26,499 nucleotides of DNA from Paracoccaceae bacterium (GCA_003564655.1 PXES01000126.1:1-26499); one strand, 5' to 3'; counted from the stretch's first letter, positions 7,356 to 14,645 are shown. Notes: a model not told the origin generated them from the letters alone. Numbers and translations are program-made.

Positions 7356-8401
7356 CGCTTTGCGTGTTTGCTGCCCCGGCGACCTCTGACACGCTGCGAC
7401 TGGCCTTCTGGCGCATCGAGCTTGGCGGCCGGGGGCCGGGCTATGCGCTGCAGGAGATCCGCGCAGCCGCGCCGGCACCGGCGCAGACAGCGGCCCTGAT
7501 CGCCCATGTCGCGCCTGACATTCTGGTGCTTTCGGGGCTCGACCATGATCATGAGTTGCAGGCACTCACCGCCCTGCGCGATCTGATCGCCACACACGGG
7601 CATGACTTCGATCATCTCTTCGCCTTTCCGTCCAACGCCGGGCTGCGCACCGGGCTGGACATGAATGACGATGGCCGCAGCGCCTCGGAGGATGACACAC
7701 AGGGCTATGGCCCGTTCCGTGGCGCACGCGCGCTTGCCGTCCTCTCGCGCTGGCCCATCGATCAGGGGCGCGCGCGCGATTTCTCGGACTTCCTGTGGCG
7801 CGACCTGCCCGGCGCAAAGCTGCCGCAAATGTCCGACGCGGTGCTGACGATCCAGCGCCTGTCGAGCACTGGCCACTGGAACGTGCCGGTGGTGCTGTCG
7901 GGGGGGCAACGGCTGCATCTGCTGATCTATCAGGCGGGCCCACCGGTCTTTGGCGGACCGACCGACCGCAACCGCCTGCGAAATCATGACGAAACCGCCT
8001 TCTGGTCGCGCTTTCTGAGTGGCGACCTACCGATGCAACCGCCCGACGCGCCGTTTGTCCTGATGGGCGGCGCCAATCTCGATCCGATGGCGGGCGACGG
8101 GATGCGCGTGGCGATGCGCACGTTGCTTGCCCATCCGGCACTGCAGGATCCTGTGCCCGAGCGTGACAGTGCGCTTCCGGGCAGCGCTGCCGCGCGCCAC
8201 ACAGTCCACTGGCCGCAACCGGAGGGGCCGGGCGATCTGCGTGTCAGCTATGTGTTGCCGGCCCGCAGCCTGACCCTGCGCGGGGCGGGGGTGTTCTGGC
8301 CCTCGCCTGACAGCCCCGAAGCGGCGCTTCTTGGGCCTGACGGGGGGCAGCCGACGCCGCACCGCCTTGTCTGGGTCGATGTCGCGATGCCGCACGAGTA
8401 A
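7217..8401 (+). CDS. Exported endonuclease/exonuclease/phosphatase-family protein with altered active site
   Basis: The EEP fold is suggested by SDTLRLAFWRIELGGRGPG (about 57-75), DILVLSGLDHDHEL (101-114), TGLDMNDDGR (145-154), GPPVFGGPTDRN (241-252), PFVLMGGANLDP (279-290) and PHRLVWVDV (381-389). Residues 41-56 (ALCLFLTLCVFAAPAT) look like a signal peptide core, so export is likely. Two expected catalytic positions differ: the Asn after strand 1 is Arg66, and the GD of the GDxN motif is Gly284-Gly285. The start is unclear. ATG 7217 gives a 139-bp overlap with the upstream gene and a long non-signal extension, while AGGAGG at 7309-7314 points to a start near 7319, where the codon is GTC. It may be a degenerate nuclease or phosphatase, or a binding protein. 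Confidence 0.75.
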   Translation: MGVHPRKPHHARCGHVSCGADDPCPAPPYRRGGRVAAAARALCLFLTLCVFAAPATSDTLRLAFWRIELGGRGPGYALQEIRAAAPAPAQTAALIAHVAPDILVLSGLDHDHELQALTALRDLIATHGHDFDHLFAFPSNAGLRTGLDMNDDGRSASEDDTQGYGPFRGARALAVLSRWPIDQGRARDFSDFLWRDLPGAKLPQMSDAVLTIQRLSSTGHWNVPVVLSGGQRLHLLIYQAGPPVFGGPTDRNRLRNHDETAFWSRFLSGDLPMQPPDAPFVLMGGANLDPMAGDGMRVAMRTLLAHPALQDPVPERDSALPGSAAARHTVHWPQPEGPGDLRVSYVLPARSLTLRGAGVFWPSPDSPEAALLGPDGGQPTPHRLVWVDVAMPHE

Positions 8402-8435
8402 AACGCGGGTACGATCCTGCCCCCGGAACGAGGGC

Positions 8436-8489
8436 GAGCGCCCGCGAGCGGGTCGTGGGAGGGTGGGCGGGGACCCCGAGCGGGCGCTC
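8436..8489. repeat. Hairpin with four-run G-quadruplex loop, copy 4 (related type)
   Basis: The left arm 8436-8454 (GAGCGCCCGCGAGCGGGTC) pairs with the right arm 8472-8489 (GACCCCGAGCGGGCGCTC) apart from a small bulge. The loop is GTGGGAGGGTGGGCGGG, that is four GGG runs with single-base spacers, an ideal parallel G-quadruplex motif on the plus strand. The stem shares the GCGCCC..TCGGG pattern with the other copies but is not identical. It lies between the convergent EEP-like gene and grxD. Confidence 0.75.
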
Positions 8490-8533
8490 TCTTCTCTATG
8501 CGCGAAGCGCGAAGCGGCCCGAAGGAAAAGCGC

Positions 8534-8893
8534 TCAGGCGTTCGCTTCGCGGATCTTCTCCGCCGCCTCGCGGTCGAAGCCGACACCCTTCGACTCGAGA
8601 AGCGTGTCGAGCTCGCCCGACAATGTCATCTCGGTAATGATGTCGCAGCCGCCCACGAACTCTCCCTTCACGTAAAGCTGCGGGATGGTGGGCCAGTCGG
8701 AATAATCCTTGATGCCCTGCCGGATCGCATCATCCTCGAGCACGTTCACATCGGCGTATTCGACGCCCATATAGTTCAGGACCCCCGCGACGCGGCTGGA
8801 AAAGCCGCATTGTGGCATCGTCTTCGTGCCCTTCATGTACAGCACGACGTCATTTTTCTCGACAGTCTGCTTGATCTGGTCTTCGGCGCTCAT
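8534..8893 (-). CDS. grxD: Monothiol glutaredoxin Grx4/GrxD
   Basis: This 119-aa protein is a single-domain CGFS-type monothiol glutaredoxin that carries and transfers [2Fe-2S] clusters. The active site MPQCGFSSR places Cys29 in the CGFS motif, with Lys21 and the cis-Pro segment WPTIPQLYVKGEFVGG (about 67-82) for glutathione binding. Length matches E. coli Grx4. ATG 8893 has AAAGGA about 7 nt upstream. It lies 20 bp downstream of bolA on the same strand, and Grx4 and BolA proteins form Fe-S-bridged heterodimers, so the pairing is meaningful. Confidence 0.96.
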   Translation of the reverse strand: MSAEDQIKQTVEKNDVVLYMKGTKTMPQCGFSSRVAGVLNYMGVEYADVNVLEDDAIRQGIKDYSDWPTIPQLYVKGEFVGGCDIITEMTLSGELDTLLESKGVGFDREAAEKIREANA

Positions 8894-8913
8894 CTCTGGT
8901 CCTTTCGGGTCTG

Positions 8914-9156
8914 TCAGTCGGGGGCCTTGGTGGTCAGCGCCAGCGCGTGCAGCTCGCCATGGTTGCCGTCCATCTTGCCCTTCAGCGCGGCATAGACGGC
9001 GCGCTGCTGCTGCACGCGGTTCAGGCCGCGAAAACTCTCGTCGATCACTTCGGCTGCGTAGTGGTTGCCGTCCCCCGCGAGATCGGTGATCGTGATCCTT
9101 GCCTCGGGGAAGCCGTCACGGAGCAGGGTTTCCAGCTCGGTTGCCGTGATCGCCAT
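8914..9156 (-). CDS. BolA-family protein
   Basis: The 80-aa product has the BolA fold signature: TELETLLRDGFPEARITITD, then HYAAEVIDESFRGLNRVQQQ (about 32-51), QRAVYAALKGKMDG and ELHALAL at the end. HxxEVxDESF-type residues and the C-terminal His are the cluster-ligand region shared with Grx4. ATG 9156 with AAGGAA upstream is chosen over a longer frame to 9183. It is the first gene of a bolA-grxD pair. BolA members of this short type act with monothiol glutaredoxins in Fe-S delivery or iron sensing; which role applies here cannot be told. Confidence 0.92.
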   Translation of the reverse strand: MAITATELETLLRDGFPEARITITDLAGDGNHYAAEVIDESFRGLNRVQQQRAVYAALKGKMDGNHGELHALALTTKAPD

Positions 9157-9324
9157 GTCGTGTTTTCCTTGTCTGCTGGCCATCTCGCGCCGTTGTGCCG
9201 AAACTAATCTCGCGAACCTGCATAATCAAGCACCGCCGGATCTCGAACGCCCCTTCGCGCAATGCCTTTGGCGCCAGGCGGCAGGCAGGCCCTCTCCATG
9301 TTCAGACCGATCCCGCAGCGCTGC

Positions 9325-11490
9325 TCAGCTTTCCCCCAGCGCGGCAGCGAAGGCCCCGCGCCAGAGGGTCTGCAACTCGTCCAGCGGGGCCTCGGCCCGG
9401 CCCATCCGCACCGACGCGCCACCAAAGCGCCCTACAACGCTCAGCGGCACCCCTGCCTGCCCCGCGGCGACCATCAGCGCCTCGGCCTGATCGAAACTGC
9501 ACGCCAGCAGGTAACGCGCCTGATCCTCGCCGAACAGCGCGCCGATATCGCGTGCATCCAGCGTCACGCCGATCCCTGCAGCGGCAGCCATTTCAAACGC
9601 CGCAAGCGCGAGCCCGCCGTCCGAGAGGTCCGTTGCCGCCCCGATCAGCGCATGATTCGCACGCAGGAACTCGCCATGCGCACGCTCGGCGTCCAGATCG
9701 ACCGTGGGCGCGTCGCCTGCGGCGATGCCGAACGCCTCGGCCAGCAGCGCCGACTGGCCCAGATGCGCGCCCTCGTCCCCGACCAGCAGCGCCAGATCGC
9801 CCTCGGTCGGCACGCCGCTGATCATCGCGTCCACATGCGCGATTAGCCCCACCGCACCGATGGTCGGCGTCGGCAGGATGGCGCGGCCGTCAGTCTCGTT
9901 GTAAAGCGAGACATTGCCCGACACGATGGGCATGTCGAGCGCGCGGCAGGCCGCGCCGATGCCTTCGATCGCTCCCACGAACTGGCCCATGATCTCGGGC
10001 TTTTCGGGGTTGCCGAAATTGAGGTTGTCGGTCGCGGCCAGCGGTTGCGCGCCCACGGCACTGAGGTTGCGAAACGCCTCGGCCACCGCCTGCTTTCCGC
10101 CCTCGATCGGATTGGCGCGGACATAGCGCGGCGTCACATCGCTGGTAAAGGCGAGCGCCTTTTCAATGCCATGCACGCGCACCACCCCGGCGCCCAGCCC
10201 GGGTGTGCGGAGCGTGTCGGCCATGACCTGGCTGTCATATTGTTCCCACACCCAGGCCTTGTGCGCGTAGTTGGGCGACCCGATCAGCGCGCGAAGCCCG
10301 TCGATAGGGTCAATCGCGGGGATCTCGTCCAACGGTGCGGGCGCGGGCGGCTTGGTCCAGGGGCGGTCATATTCCGGCGCCTCGGACGACAGCTTGGACA
10401 GCGGCAGGTCGGCCTTCACGTCATTGCCATGCAGGATCAGGAAGCGGTCCTCGGGGATGGTCTCGCCGACGATGGCAAAATCGAGATCCCATTTCTCGAA
10501 GATCGCCCGCGCCTCGGCTTCGCGCTCGGGGCGCAGAACCATCAGCATCCGCTCCTGGCTTTCCGAGAGCATCATCTCATAGGCGGTCATGCCGTCCTCG
10601 CGGCAGGGCACGCGGTCGAGATCGAGCCGGATGCCCAAGTCCCCCTTGTCGCCCATCTCGACTGCCGAGCAGGTCAGCCCCGCCGCGCCCATGTCCTGAA
10701 TGGAAATCACCGCGCCCGAGGCCATGAGTTCCAGACAGGCCTCGAGGAGGCGCTTCTCGGTGAAGGGGTCGCCCACCTGCACAGTCGGGCGCTTGTCCTC
10801 GATGCTGTCATCGAACTCGGCCGAGGCCATGGTCGCCCCGCCCACCCCGTCGCGGCCGGTCTTGGCACCCAGATAGACCACCGGCATCCCCACGCCCGAG
10901 GCCGCCGAGTAGAAGATCGCATCCGAATCGGCCAGCCCGGCCGCGAACGCATTGACCAGGCAATTGCCGTTATAGGCCGCATCGAAGCGGACTTCCCCGC
11001 CCACGGTCGGCACGCCGAAAGAATTGCCGTAGCCGCCGACCCCGGCCACCACCCCGCGCACCAGATGCGCGGTCTTGGGGTGGCCGGGCGCACCGAAACT
11101 CAGCGCGTTCATCGCCGCGACGGGCCGCGCGCCCATGGTGAAAACATCCCGCAGGATTCCCCCCACCCCGGTCGCGGCCCCCTGATAGGGCTCGATGTAA
11201 CTGGGGTGGTTGTGGCTCTCCATCTTGAAGATCACCGCCTGCCCGTCGCCGATATCCACCACACCGGCATTCTCGCCCGGTCCGCAGATCACCTGCGGCC
11301 CCTCGGTGGGCAGGGTGCGCAGCCATTTCTTCGACGACTTGTAGGAACAATGTTCGTTCCACATCGCCGAGAAGATGCCGAGTTCGGTAAAACTCGGCGC
11401 GCGCCCGATGATCTCCAGGATACGCGCGTACTCGTCCGGGGTCAGGCCATGCGCGGCAATCACCTCATCGGTCAGGGCAGGCTCGGTCAT
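9325..11490 (-). CDS. purL: Phosphoribosylformylglycinamidine synthase II PurL
   Basis: PurL is the synthetase subunit that converts formylglycinamide ribonucleotide to the amidine with ATP, using ammonia delivered by PurQ with PurS. At 721 aa this is the small form that needs separate PurS and PurQ, which are not in the window. Signatures include FSAMWNEHCSYKSS (about 40-53, catalytic His47), KMESHNHPSYIEPYQGAATG (about 89-108) and the repeat domain with SVSLYNET-like VSGNVSLYNETDG. ATG 11490 gives the usual MTEPALTDE start; GGGGA upstream is a weak ribosome site. The frame is open to 11760, but that part does not look coding. bolA lies 168 bp downstream on the same strand. Confidence 0.98.
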   Translation of the reverse strand: MTEPALTDEVIAAHGLTPDEYARILEIIGRAPSFTELGIFSAMWNEHCSYKSSKKWLRTLPTEGPQVICGPGENAGVVDIGDGQAVIFKMESHNHPSYIEPYQGAATGVGGILRDVFTMGARPVAAMNALSFGAPGHPKTAHLVRGVVAGVGGYGNSFGVPTVGGEVRFDAAYNGNCLVNAFAAGLADSDAIFYSAASGVGMPVVYLGAKTGRDGVGGATMASAEFDDSIEDKRPTVQVGDPFTEKRLLEACLELMASGAVISIQDMGAAGLTCSAVEMGDKGDLGIRLDLDRVPCREDGMTAYEMMLSESQERMLMVLRPEREAEARAIFEKWDLDFAIVGETIPEDRFLILHGNDVKADLPLSKLSSEAPEYDRPWTKPPAPAPLDEIPAIDPIDGLRALIGSPNYAHKAWVWEQYDSQVMADTLRTPGLGAGVVRVHGIEKALAFTSDVTPRYVRANPIEGGKQAVAEAFRNLSAVGAQPLAATDNLNFGNPEKPEIMGQFVGAIEGIGAACRALDMPIVSGNVSLYNETDGRAILPTPTIGAVGLIAHVDAMISGVPTEGDLALLVGDEGAHLGQSALLAEAFGIAAGDAPTVDLDAERAHGEFLRANHALIGAATDLSDGGLALAAFEMAAAAGIGVTLDARDIGALFGEDQARYLLACSFDQAEALMVAAGQAGVPLSVVGRFGGASVRMGRAEAPLDELQTLWRGAFAAALGES

Positions 11491-11628
11491 ATGGGTCCCC
11501 GCGGCTGTCAGTCGCGGCTGTTTAGGCCAAACCCGGGCCGAGAAAAAGGCCCCAACCCCGCCGCGCCTTGCCCGATCTCGAACAGGCATGATATGCCATG
11601 GCGTGCAATCGGAGATGGGAGGAGCGCC

Positions 11629-11883
11629 ATGAACAGCGCGATTGCCGGGCTGGGCGGACATGCACGCCGCGTCACGGCGCTTGTGCTGGCGCGGTTTGCC
11701 AGCGGGCGCGATACCCGCGCGATGGACCGCTGGCTGGCCGGGCTGCCCGCATCGCGGCAACTCGGGATCATCAGTTCGGTGCTGGGGCTGCTTTTCGTGC
11801 TGTCACTTCTGGCGGCAAGCTTCGGCGCACTGGGTCTGGCGATTTATTTCGTTGTGATCGCGATCCTGTTTCGGCCGCGCTAA
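11629..11883 (+). CDS. Small membrane protein, 84 aa, unknown function
   Basis: The gene starts at ATG 11629 behind a strong GGGAGG at 6 nt and ends with TAA 11881-11883. The product has an amphipathic, Arg-rich first half (ARRVTALVLARFASGRDTRA) and then one long or two short hydrophobic segments at about 46-80 (IISSVLGLLFVLSLLAASFG and AIYFVVIAIL), ending FRPR. It is divergent from purL with a 138-bp gap. I do not recognise the family. The much longer open frame through here is only the purL shadow; this short one has its own ribosome site. Confidence 0.7.
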   Translation: MNSAIAGLGGHARRVTALVLARFASGRDTRAMDRWLAGLPASRQLGIISSVLGLLFVLSLLAASFGALGLAIYFVVIAILFRPR

Positions 11884-12068
11884 CGCATCCGCCATCCTGT
11901 TCGTGACACTTGGTTTTTCGCCCCTCCCCGCGACATGGCGCCGCATCCGAAATCGCCGGTATGCAACGGTATCCATATGAAAACGTGAGATTTTTTTCGT
12001 TTCCAGCCATCCAGATCGTGGGTTTCCGCGTAGAACTTCCATGATCACAACCTGACAGGAGGTCTGAC

Positions 12069-12245
12069 ATGGATATCGCACTTGGTTTTCTGACGTTCGG
12101 CACTCTCGGCTTCGTCGCCGTCTTCGGTTTTCTGAGCGCTCGCGCGATGGAAGAGATGCGCAACCGCCCGACCCCGAAAAGCGCATTGTCGCGCGACGGT
12201 GCCGCCGAGCGTCGTAGCCGAAAGGTCGCACAGGCTACGAACTGA
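12069..12245 (+). CDS. Small single-pass membrane protein, 58 aa
   Basis: A perfect AGGAGG lies 6 nt before ATG 12069, and the frame runs to TGA 12243-12245. The product starts MDIALGFLTFGTLGFVAVFG, a hydrophobic helix of about residues 3-23, and continues with a charged tail (SARAMEEMRNRPTPK, then RRSRKVAQ). It looks like a one-helix inner-membrane protein with a basic cytoplasmic tail. Such genes are often missed by length cut-offs. It has no known-family match that I can recall. It lies 185 bp after the 84-aa membrane protein and is followed by a hairpin at 12250-12282. Confidence 0.65.
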   Translation: MDIALGFLTFGTLGFVAVFGFLSARAMEEMRNRPTPKSALSRDGAAERRSRKVAQATN

Positions 12246-12249
12246 TACT

Positions 12250-12282
12250 TGCGGCTGGCGGGGGGAGGGGTCGTCAGCCGCA
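12250..12282 (+). terminator. Hairpin with G-rich loop after the 58-aa gene
   Basis: TGCGGCTG (12250-12257) pairs with CAGCCGCA (12275-12282) around a 17-nt loop containing GGGGGGAGGGG. It begins 5 bp after the stop codon. A weak CCTTTT follows at 12296-12301. It probably helps end the plus-strand transcript. The G-rich loop recalls the hairpin repeats elsewhere in the window, though the stem sequence is different. Confidence 0.45.
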
Positions 12283-12401
12283 GCCCCGGTCGGCGCCTTT
12301 TCTCGCTCCGCCCAAATGCTGCTCTGACAGGCATTTCGATGCCTTCGAAGGCAGGACATCCCTCAACGGCTTTCATCCTCTCTGCATAGCGGAAAATGCC
12401 G

Positions 12402-12430
12402 AAAAAAAAGGCCGAGCAAGAAGCTCGGCC
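12402..12430 (-). terminator. Perfect intrinsic terminator (sRNA and/or LysR 3' end)
   Basis: Read on the minus strand, GGCCGAGC (12430-12423) and GCTCGGCC (12417-12410) form a perfect 8-bp stem with loop TTCTT, followed by eight T residues (12409-12402). It is one of the two strongest terminators in the window. Confidence 0.92.
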
Positions 12431-12510
12431 AAAGTCCAACAGGGAGGTAAAGACACGAACGCTCGCGCCCGCGTCTTGTTTCTGATATGGGATTGCTCAT
12501 CCATTGCGCA
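12402..12510 (-). ncRNA. Candidate small RNA with exposed CCUCCC motif
   Basis: On the minus strand a perfect TATAAT (12522-12517) should start transcription near 12510. A perfect terminator ends it about 109 nt later at a run of eight T (12409-12402). The inferred RNA has a first hairpin (AAGAC...GTCTT with inner ACGC/GCGT, about 12442-12476), then the unpaired stretch UACCUCCCUGUUGGAC, then the terminator hairpin GGCCGAGC/GCUCGGCC. An exposed CCUCCC can pair with Shine-Dalgarno sequences, as in known trans-acting RNAs of this bacterial family. The -35 is poor, so an activator may be needed. It could instead be the 3' end of the LysR message. Confidence 0.5.
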
Positions 12511-12528
12511 AGTTAAATTATATTGCGC
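12504..12528 (-). promoter_or_regulatory. TATAAT box within a GCGCAA-N11-TTGCGC palindrome
   Basis: The plus strand reads GCGCAA (12506-12511), 11 nt, TTGCGC (12523-12528), a perfect 6-bp dyad whose spacer contains the reverse-strand TATAAT (12522-12517). TTGCGCAA at 12504-12511 is itself a palindrome. A dyad centred on a -10 box is the usual layout of a repressor operator. Its 11-nt spacer also resembles LysR-type boxes, and a LysR gene ends 56 bp away. Confidence 0.5.
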
Positions 12529-12583
12529 CTGCATCATTGCCGTTATGCGTTGCATTCATGTCTCATTTCGCGCGCGCAGGTTG

Positions 12584-13477
12584 TCAGAGCTGGCGCGCCC
12601 GTCGATAGGCAACAATCTCCTCGACAACGAAATCACGGAATGCCCCGATGCGGCGCGAATGGCGCAGTTCCTCGGGGAAGGCGAGGAAAACCGGGATGTC
12701 ACCGCTGGCCACCTCGGGCAGCACATGCACAAGCTCGGGAAAGTCCTCGCTGACATAGTCGGGCAGCACCCCGATGCCGAGATGGTTGATCACCGCCTGC
12801 AGCACCCCGAAATAGTTGTTCACCGTGAAACTCGACCGCAGCGGCTGCGCACTCAGCCGCCGAATAAGCTCGGCCCCGACACTGACCTGCGCCGAGGTGA
12901 TGTTCTGCGAGATCAATCGGAAATCGCATAGCTGCTCGATGGTCTCCGGCACCCCATTGCCGCGCAGATATTCGGCCGAGGCGTAGAGCCGCATGTTGAC
13001 CGTCATCAATCGTTTGCGAATCAGATCGGCCTGGCTGGGTTCTTTCATGCGGATGGCGATATCAGCCTCGCGCATGGGCAGGTCGAGGACGCGCTCCTCG
13101 AGCATCAGATCGATCTTGAGATCCGGGTATTGCGCATAAAGCGCGGGCAGCCGCGGCGCCAGGAACAGCGTGCCGAACCCGGTGGTGGTGGTGACGCGCA
13201 ACTCGCCATGCACCTCGTCCTCGGTGTCGCGGATCCGGGCCGAGGCGCTGTCGAGCGTCTGCGACATGGTGCGAGTGGCGTCAAAAAGCAACTCGCCCTG
13301 TTCGGTCAGGATCAGCCCGCGCGCATGGCGGTGGAACAGGATCGCGCCGAGCGACTCTTCGAGCGCGCGGATCTGGCGGCTGACGGCGGATTGCGACAAT
13401 TGCAGGCTTTCGCCAGCATGGGTGAGGCTACCGGCATCCGCAACGGCGTGAAAGATCCTGAGCTTGTCCCAGTCCAT
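12584..13477 (-). CDS. LysR-family transcriptional regulator
   Basis: The 297-aa product is a standard LysR protein. The winged helix is in residues 1-60 (MDWDKLRIFHAVADAGSLTH, then QLSQSAVSRQIRALEESLGA), and the PF03466 effector domain runs from about 88 to 290 (ELRVTTTTGFGTLFLAPRLP and MREADIAIRMKEPSQADLI). The MDWDKLRIFHAV start and the GLILTEQGELLF segment are, from memory, highly conserved in Rhodobacterales, but I know of no assigned target. ATG 13477 has AGGGA 3-4 nt upstream; the frame is open to 13693 without coding character. It is divergent from the acyltransferase gene, whose promoter it may control. The candidate small RNA lies directly downstream. Confidence 0.93.
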   Translation of the reverse strand: MDWDKLRIFHAVADAGSLTHAGESLQLSQSAVSRQIRALEESLGAILFHRHARGLILTEQGELLFDATRTMSQTLDSASARIRDTEDEVHGELRVTTTTGFGTLFLAPRLPALYAQYPDLKIDLMLEERVLDLPMREADIAIRMKEPSQADLIRKRLMTVNMRLYASAEYLRGNGVPETIEQLCDFRLISQNITSAQVSVGAELIRRLSAQPLRSSFTVNNYFGVLQAVINHLGIGVLPDYVSEDFPELVHVLPEVASGDIPVFLAFPEELRHSRRIGAFRDFVVEEIVAYRRARQL

Positions 13478-13772
13478 GTGTCCCTGCCTGTCGTCCCACC
13501 CGGCCGCGCGGCGCCGATTCGTTCTGCGCATTTTTTGACGCATCGGCGGGCGCGTGAACACTGAAAACCGCAGATCAGCCGCGTATTGCTGACCATTCTG
13601 TCGCAGTGTGTCGCGAACAACCACCCTCCGTGCGCCCGAATGGCGGAGAGCGTCTTGCCACCCCCCCCGAGCAACCGGACACTTTAACGGCAAAATACGC
13701 GGCCTGTCACAGCACTGTCACCGCTGCGCTCCAATAGGGAATCGTTGCATGCGATGGCACGGGACAGACGAA
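13478..13772. promoter_or_regulatory. Divergent promoter region, LysR / acyltransferase
   Basis: The 295-bp gap separates two divergently transcribed genes and should carry both promoters and any LysR autoregulatory site. I see a less GC-rich segment near 13685-13740, including AGGGA at 13735-13739 upstream of an alternative ATG at 13749. I see no strong -35/-10 pair, terminator or repeat, and no convincing small gene. Confidence 0.4.
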
Positions 13773-14645
13773 ATGAACAGGACACTGCTTGAGGATATCA
13801 GCTATGCCCCATCTGCAAGGACCCGCCCCGCGCAGGCCTTCATTCGCACCATTGAAAACGCCACCGGGCGGCGGCACCTTCTCACACGGGCCCGCGACAG
13901 CCTCGACGCACCGCAGGTGCGGCATGATTTCTGGCGCGCGATGATGCAGGCATACGGGCTGAAGCTCGATGTGGTCAGGGGGTCGATTGACAACATCCCC
14001 GAAACCGGCCCGCTGGTCATGGTCGCCAATCATCCTTTCGGCATACTGGACGGGCTCGTCATGGGGTACCTGCTCGACGGGCTGCGAGGCGACTTCCGCA
14101 TCCTCGCCCATTCCGCCTTTCAGGCCGCCCCAGAAATTGCCCGTCATATCCTGCCGATCGACTTCTCGGGAACACGCACGGCCGAGAAGTCGAACCTCAA
14201 GACCCGTGCCGACGCAATATATCATCTTCAGGCGGGCGGCGCGGTGGGCATTTTCCCCGGCGGGACGGTCTCGACGGCGCAGCACCCCTTCTGCCGCGCA
14301 ACCGACCCGCAATGGCGCCTCTTCAGCGCGCGCATGATTCAGCGCTCGGGTGCGACCGTGGTGCCGATCTGGTTCGACGGCGCCAATTCAAGACTGTTCC
14401 AGTTGGCCAGCAGGCTGAACTACACTCTGCGGATGGCGCTGCTCATGCGCGAATTCAAGACCCGGATGAACCGCCCCGTGCGCATGGCCGTCGGTCAGCC
14501 CATCACGCCTGACCAACTCGCCCGCTTCCGCGGCCAGCCAAAAGAAATGATGGATTTCCTGCGCGCCGCGACCTATGGAATGGCGGATACCCTGCTCGAC
14601 CCGATGCAACTTGGTTATGAATTCGAGGGGGTTTACCGGCACTGA
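13773..14645 (+). CDS. Lysophospholipid acyltransferase-family protein
   Basis: This 290-aa protein belongs to the PlsC/LPLAT superfamily, which transfers acyl chains to lysolipids or related acceptors at the inner face of the membrane. Block I is VANHPFGILDG (about 84-94) with His87 and Asp93, the spaced H/D pair seen in the hemolysin- and OlsA-like branch. Block II/III segments are ILPIDFSGTRTAEKSN (126-141) and GIFPGGTVSTAQHPF (159-173), followed by VVPIWFDGANSRLFQLAS (196-213). No strong membrane helix is seen. ATG 13773 and ATG 13749 are both possible; the latter has AGGGA 8 nt upstream. It lies 12 bp before murI. Acceptor specificity (phospholipid or ornithine lipid) is not decided. Confidence 0.85.
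   Translation: MNRTLLEDISYAPSARTRPAQAFIRTIENATGRRHLLTRARDSLDAPQVRHDFWRAMMQAYGLKLDVVRGSIDNIPETGPLVMVANHPFGILDGLVMGYLLDGLRGDFRILAHSAFQAAPEIARHILPIDFSGTRTAEKSNLKTRADAIYHLQAGGAVGIFPGGTVSTAQHPFCRATDPQWRLFSARMIQRSGATVVPIWFDGANSRLFQLASRLNYTLRMALLMREFKTRMNRPVRMAVGQPITPDQLARFRGQPKEMMDFLRAATYGMADTLLDPMQLGYEFEGVYRH

Larger units (their letters stand above)
12246..12583. other. Intergenic region between 58-aa gene and LysR gene
   Basis: This 338-bp stretch has no protein gene that I trust. It holds, in order, the G-loop hairpin (12250-12282), a 12-bp palindrome GCCTTCGAAGGC (12341-12352), the minus-strand terminator (12402-12430), the body of the candidate small RNA, its TATAAT and dyad (12504-12528), and an AT-rich segment up to the LysR stop. 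Base composition is clearly lower in GC than the flanking genes between about 12480 and 12580. Confidence 0.6.

Noticed and set aside
10045..11883. 612-aa plus-strand open frame opposite purL
   Set aside because: Shadow of purL. Only its last 84 codons, which have their own ribosome site, are kept as a small gene.
12373..12555. 60-aa minus-strand open frame over the small-RNA locus
   Set aside because: It starts upstream of the TATAAT box, runs through the terminator stem, and has no good ribosome site; the RNA reading explains the region better.
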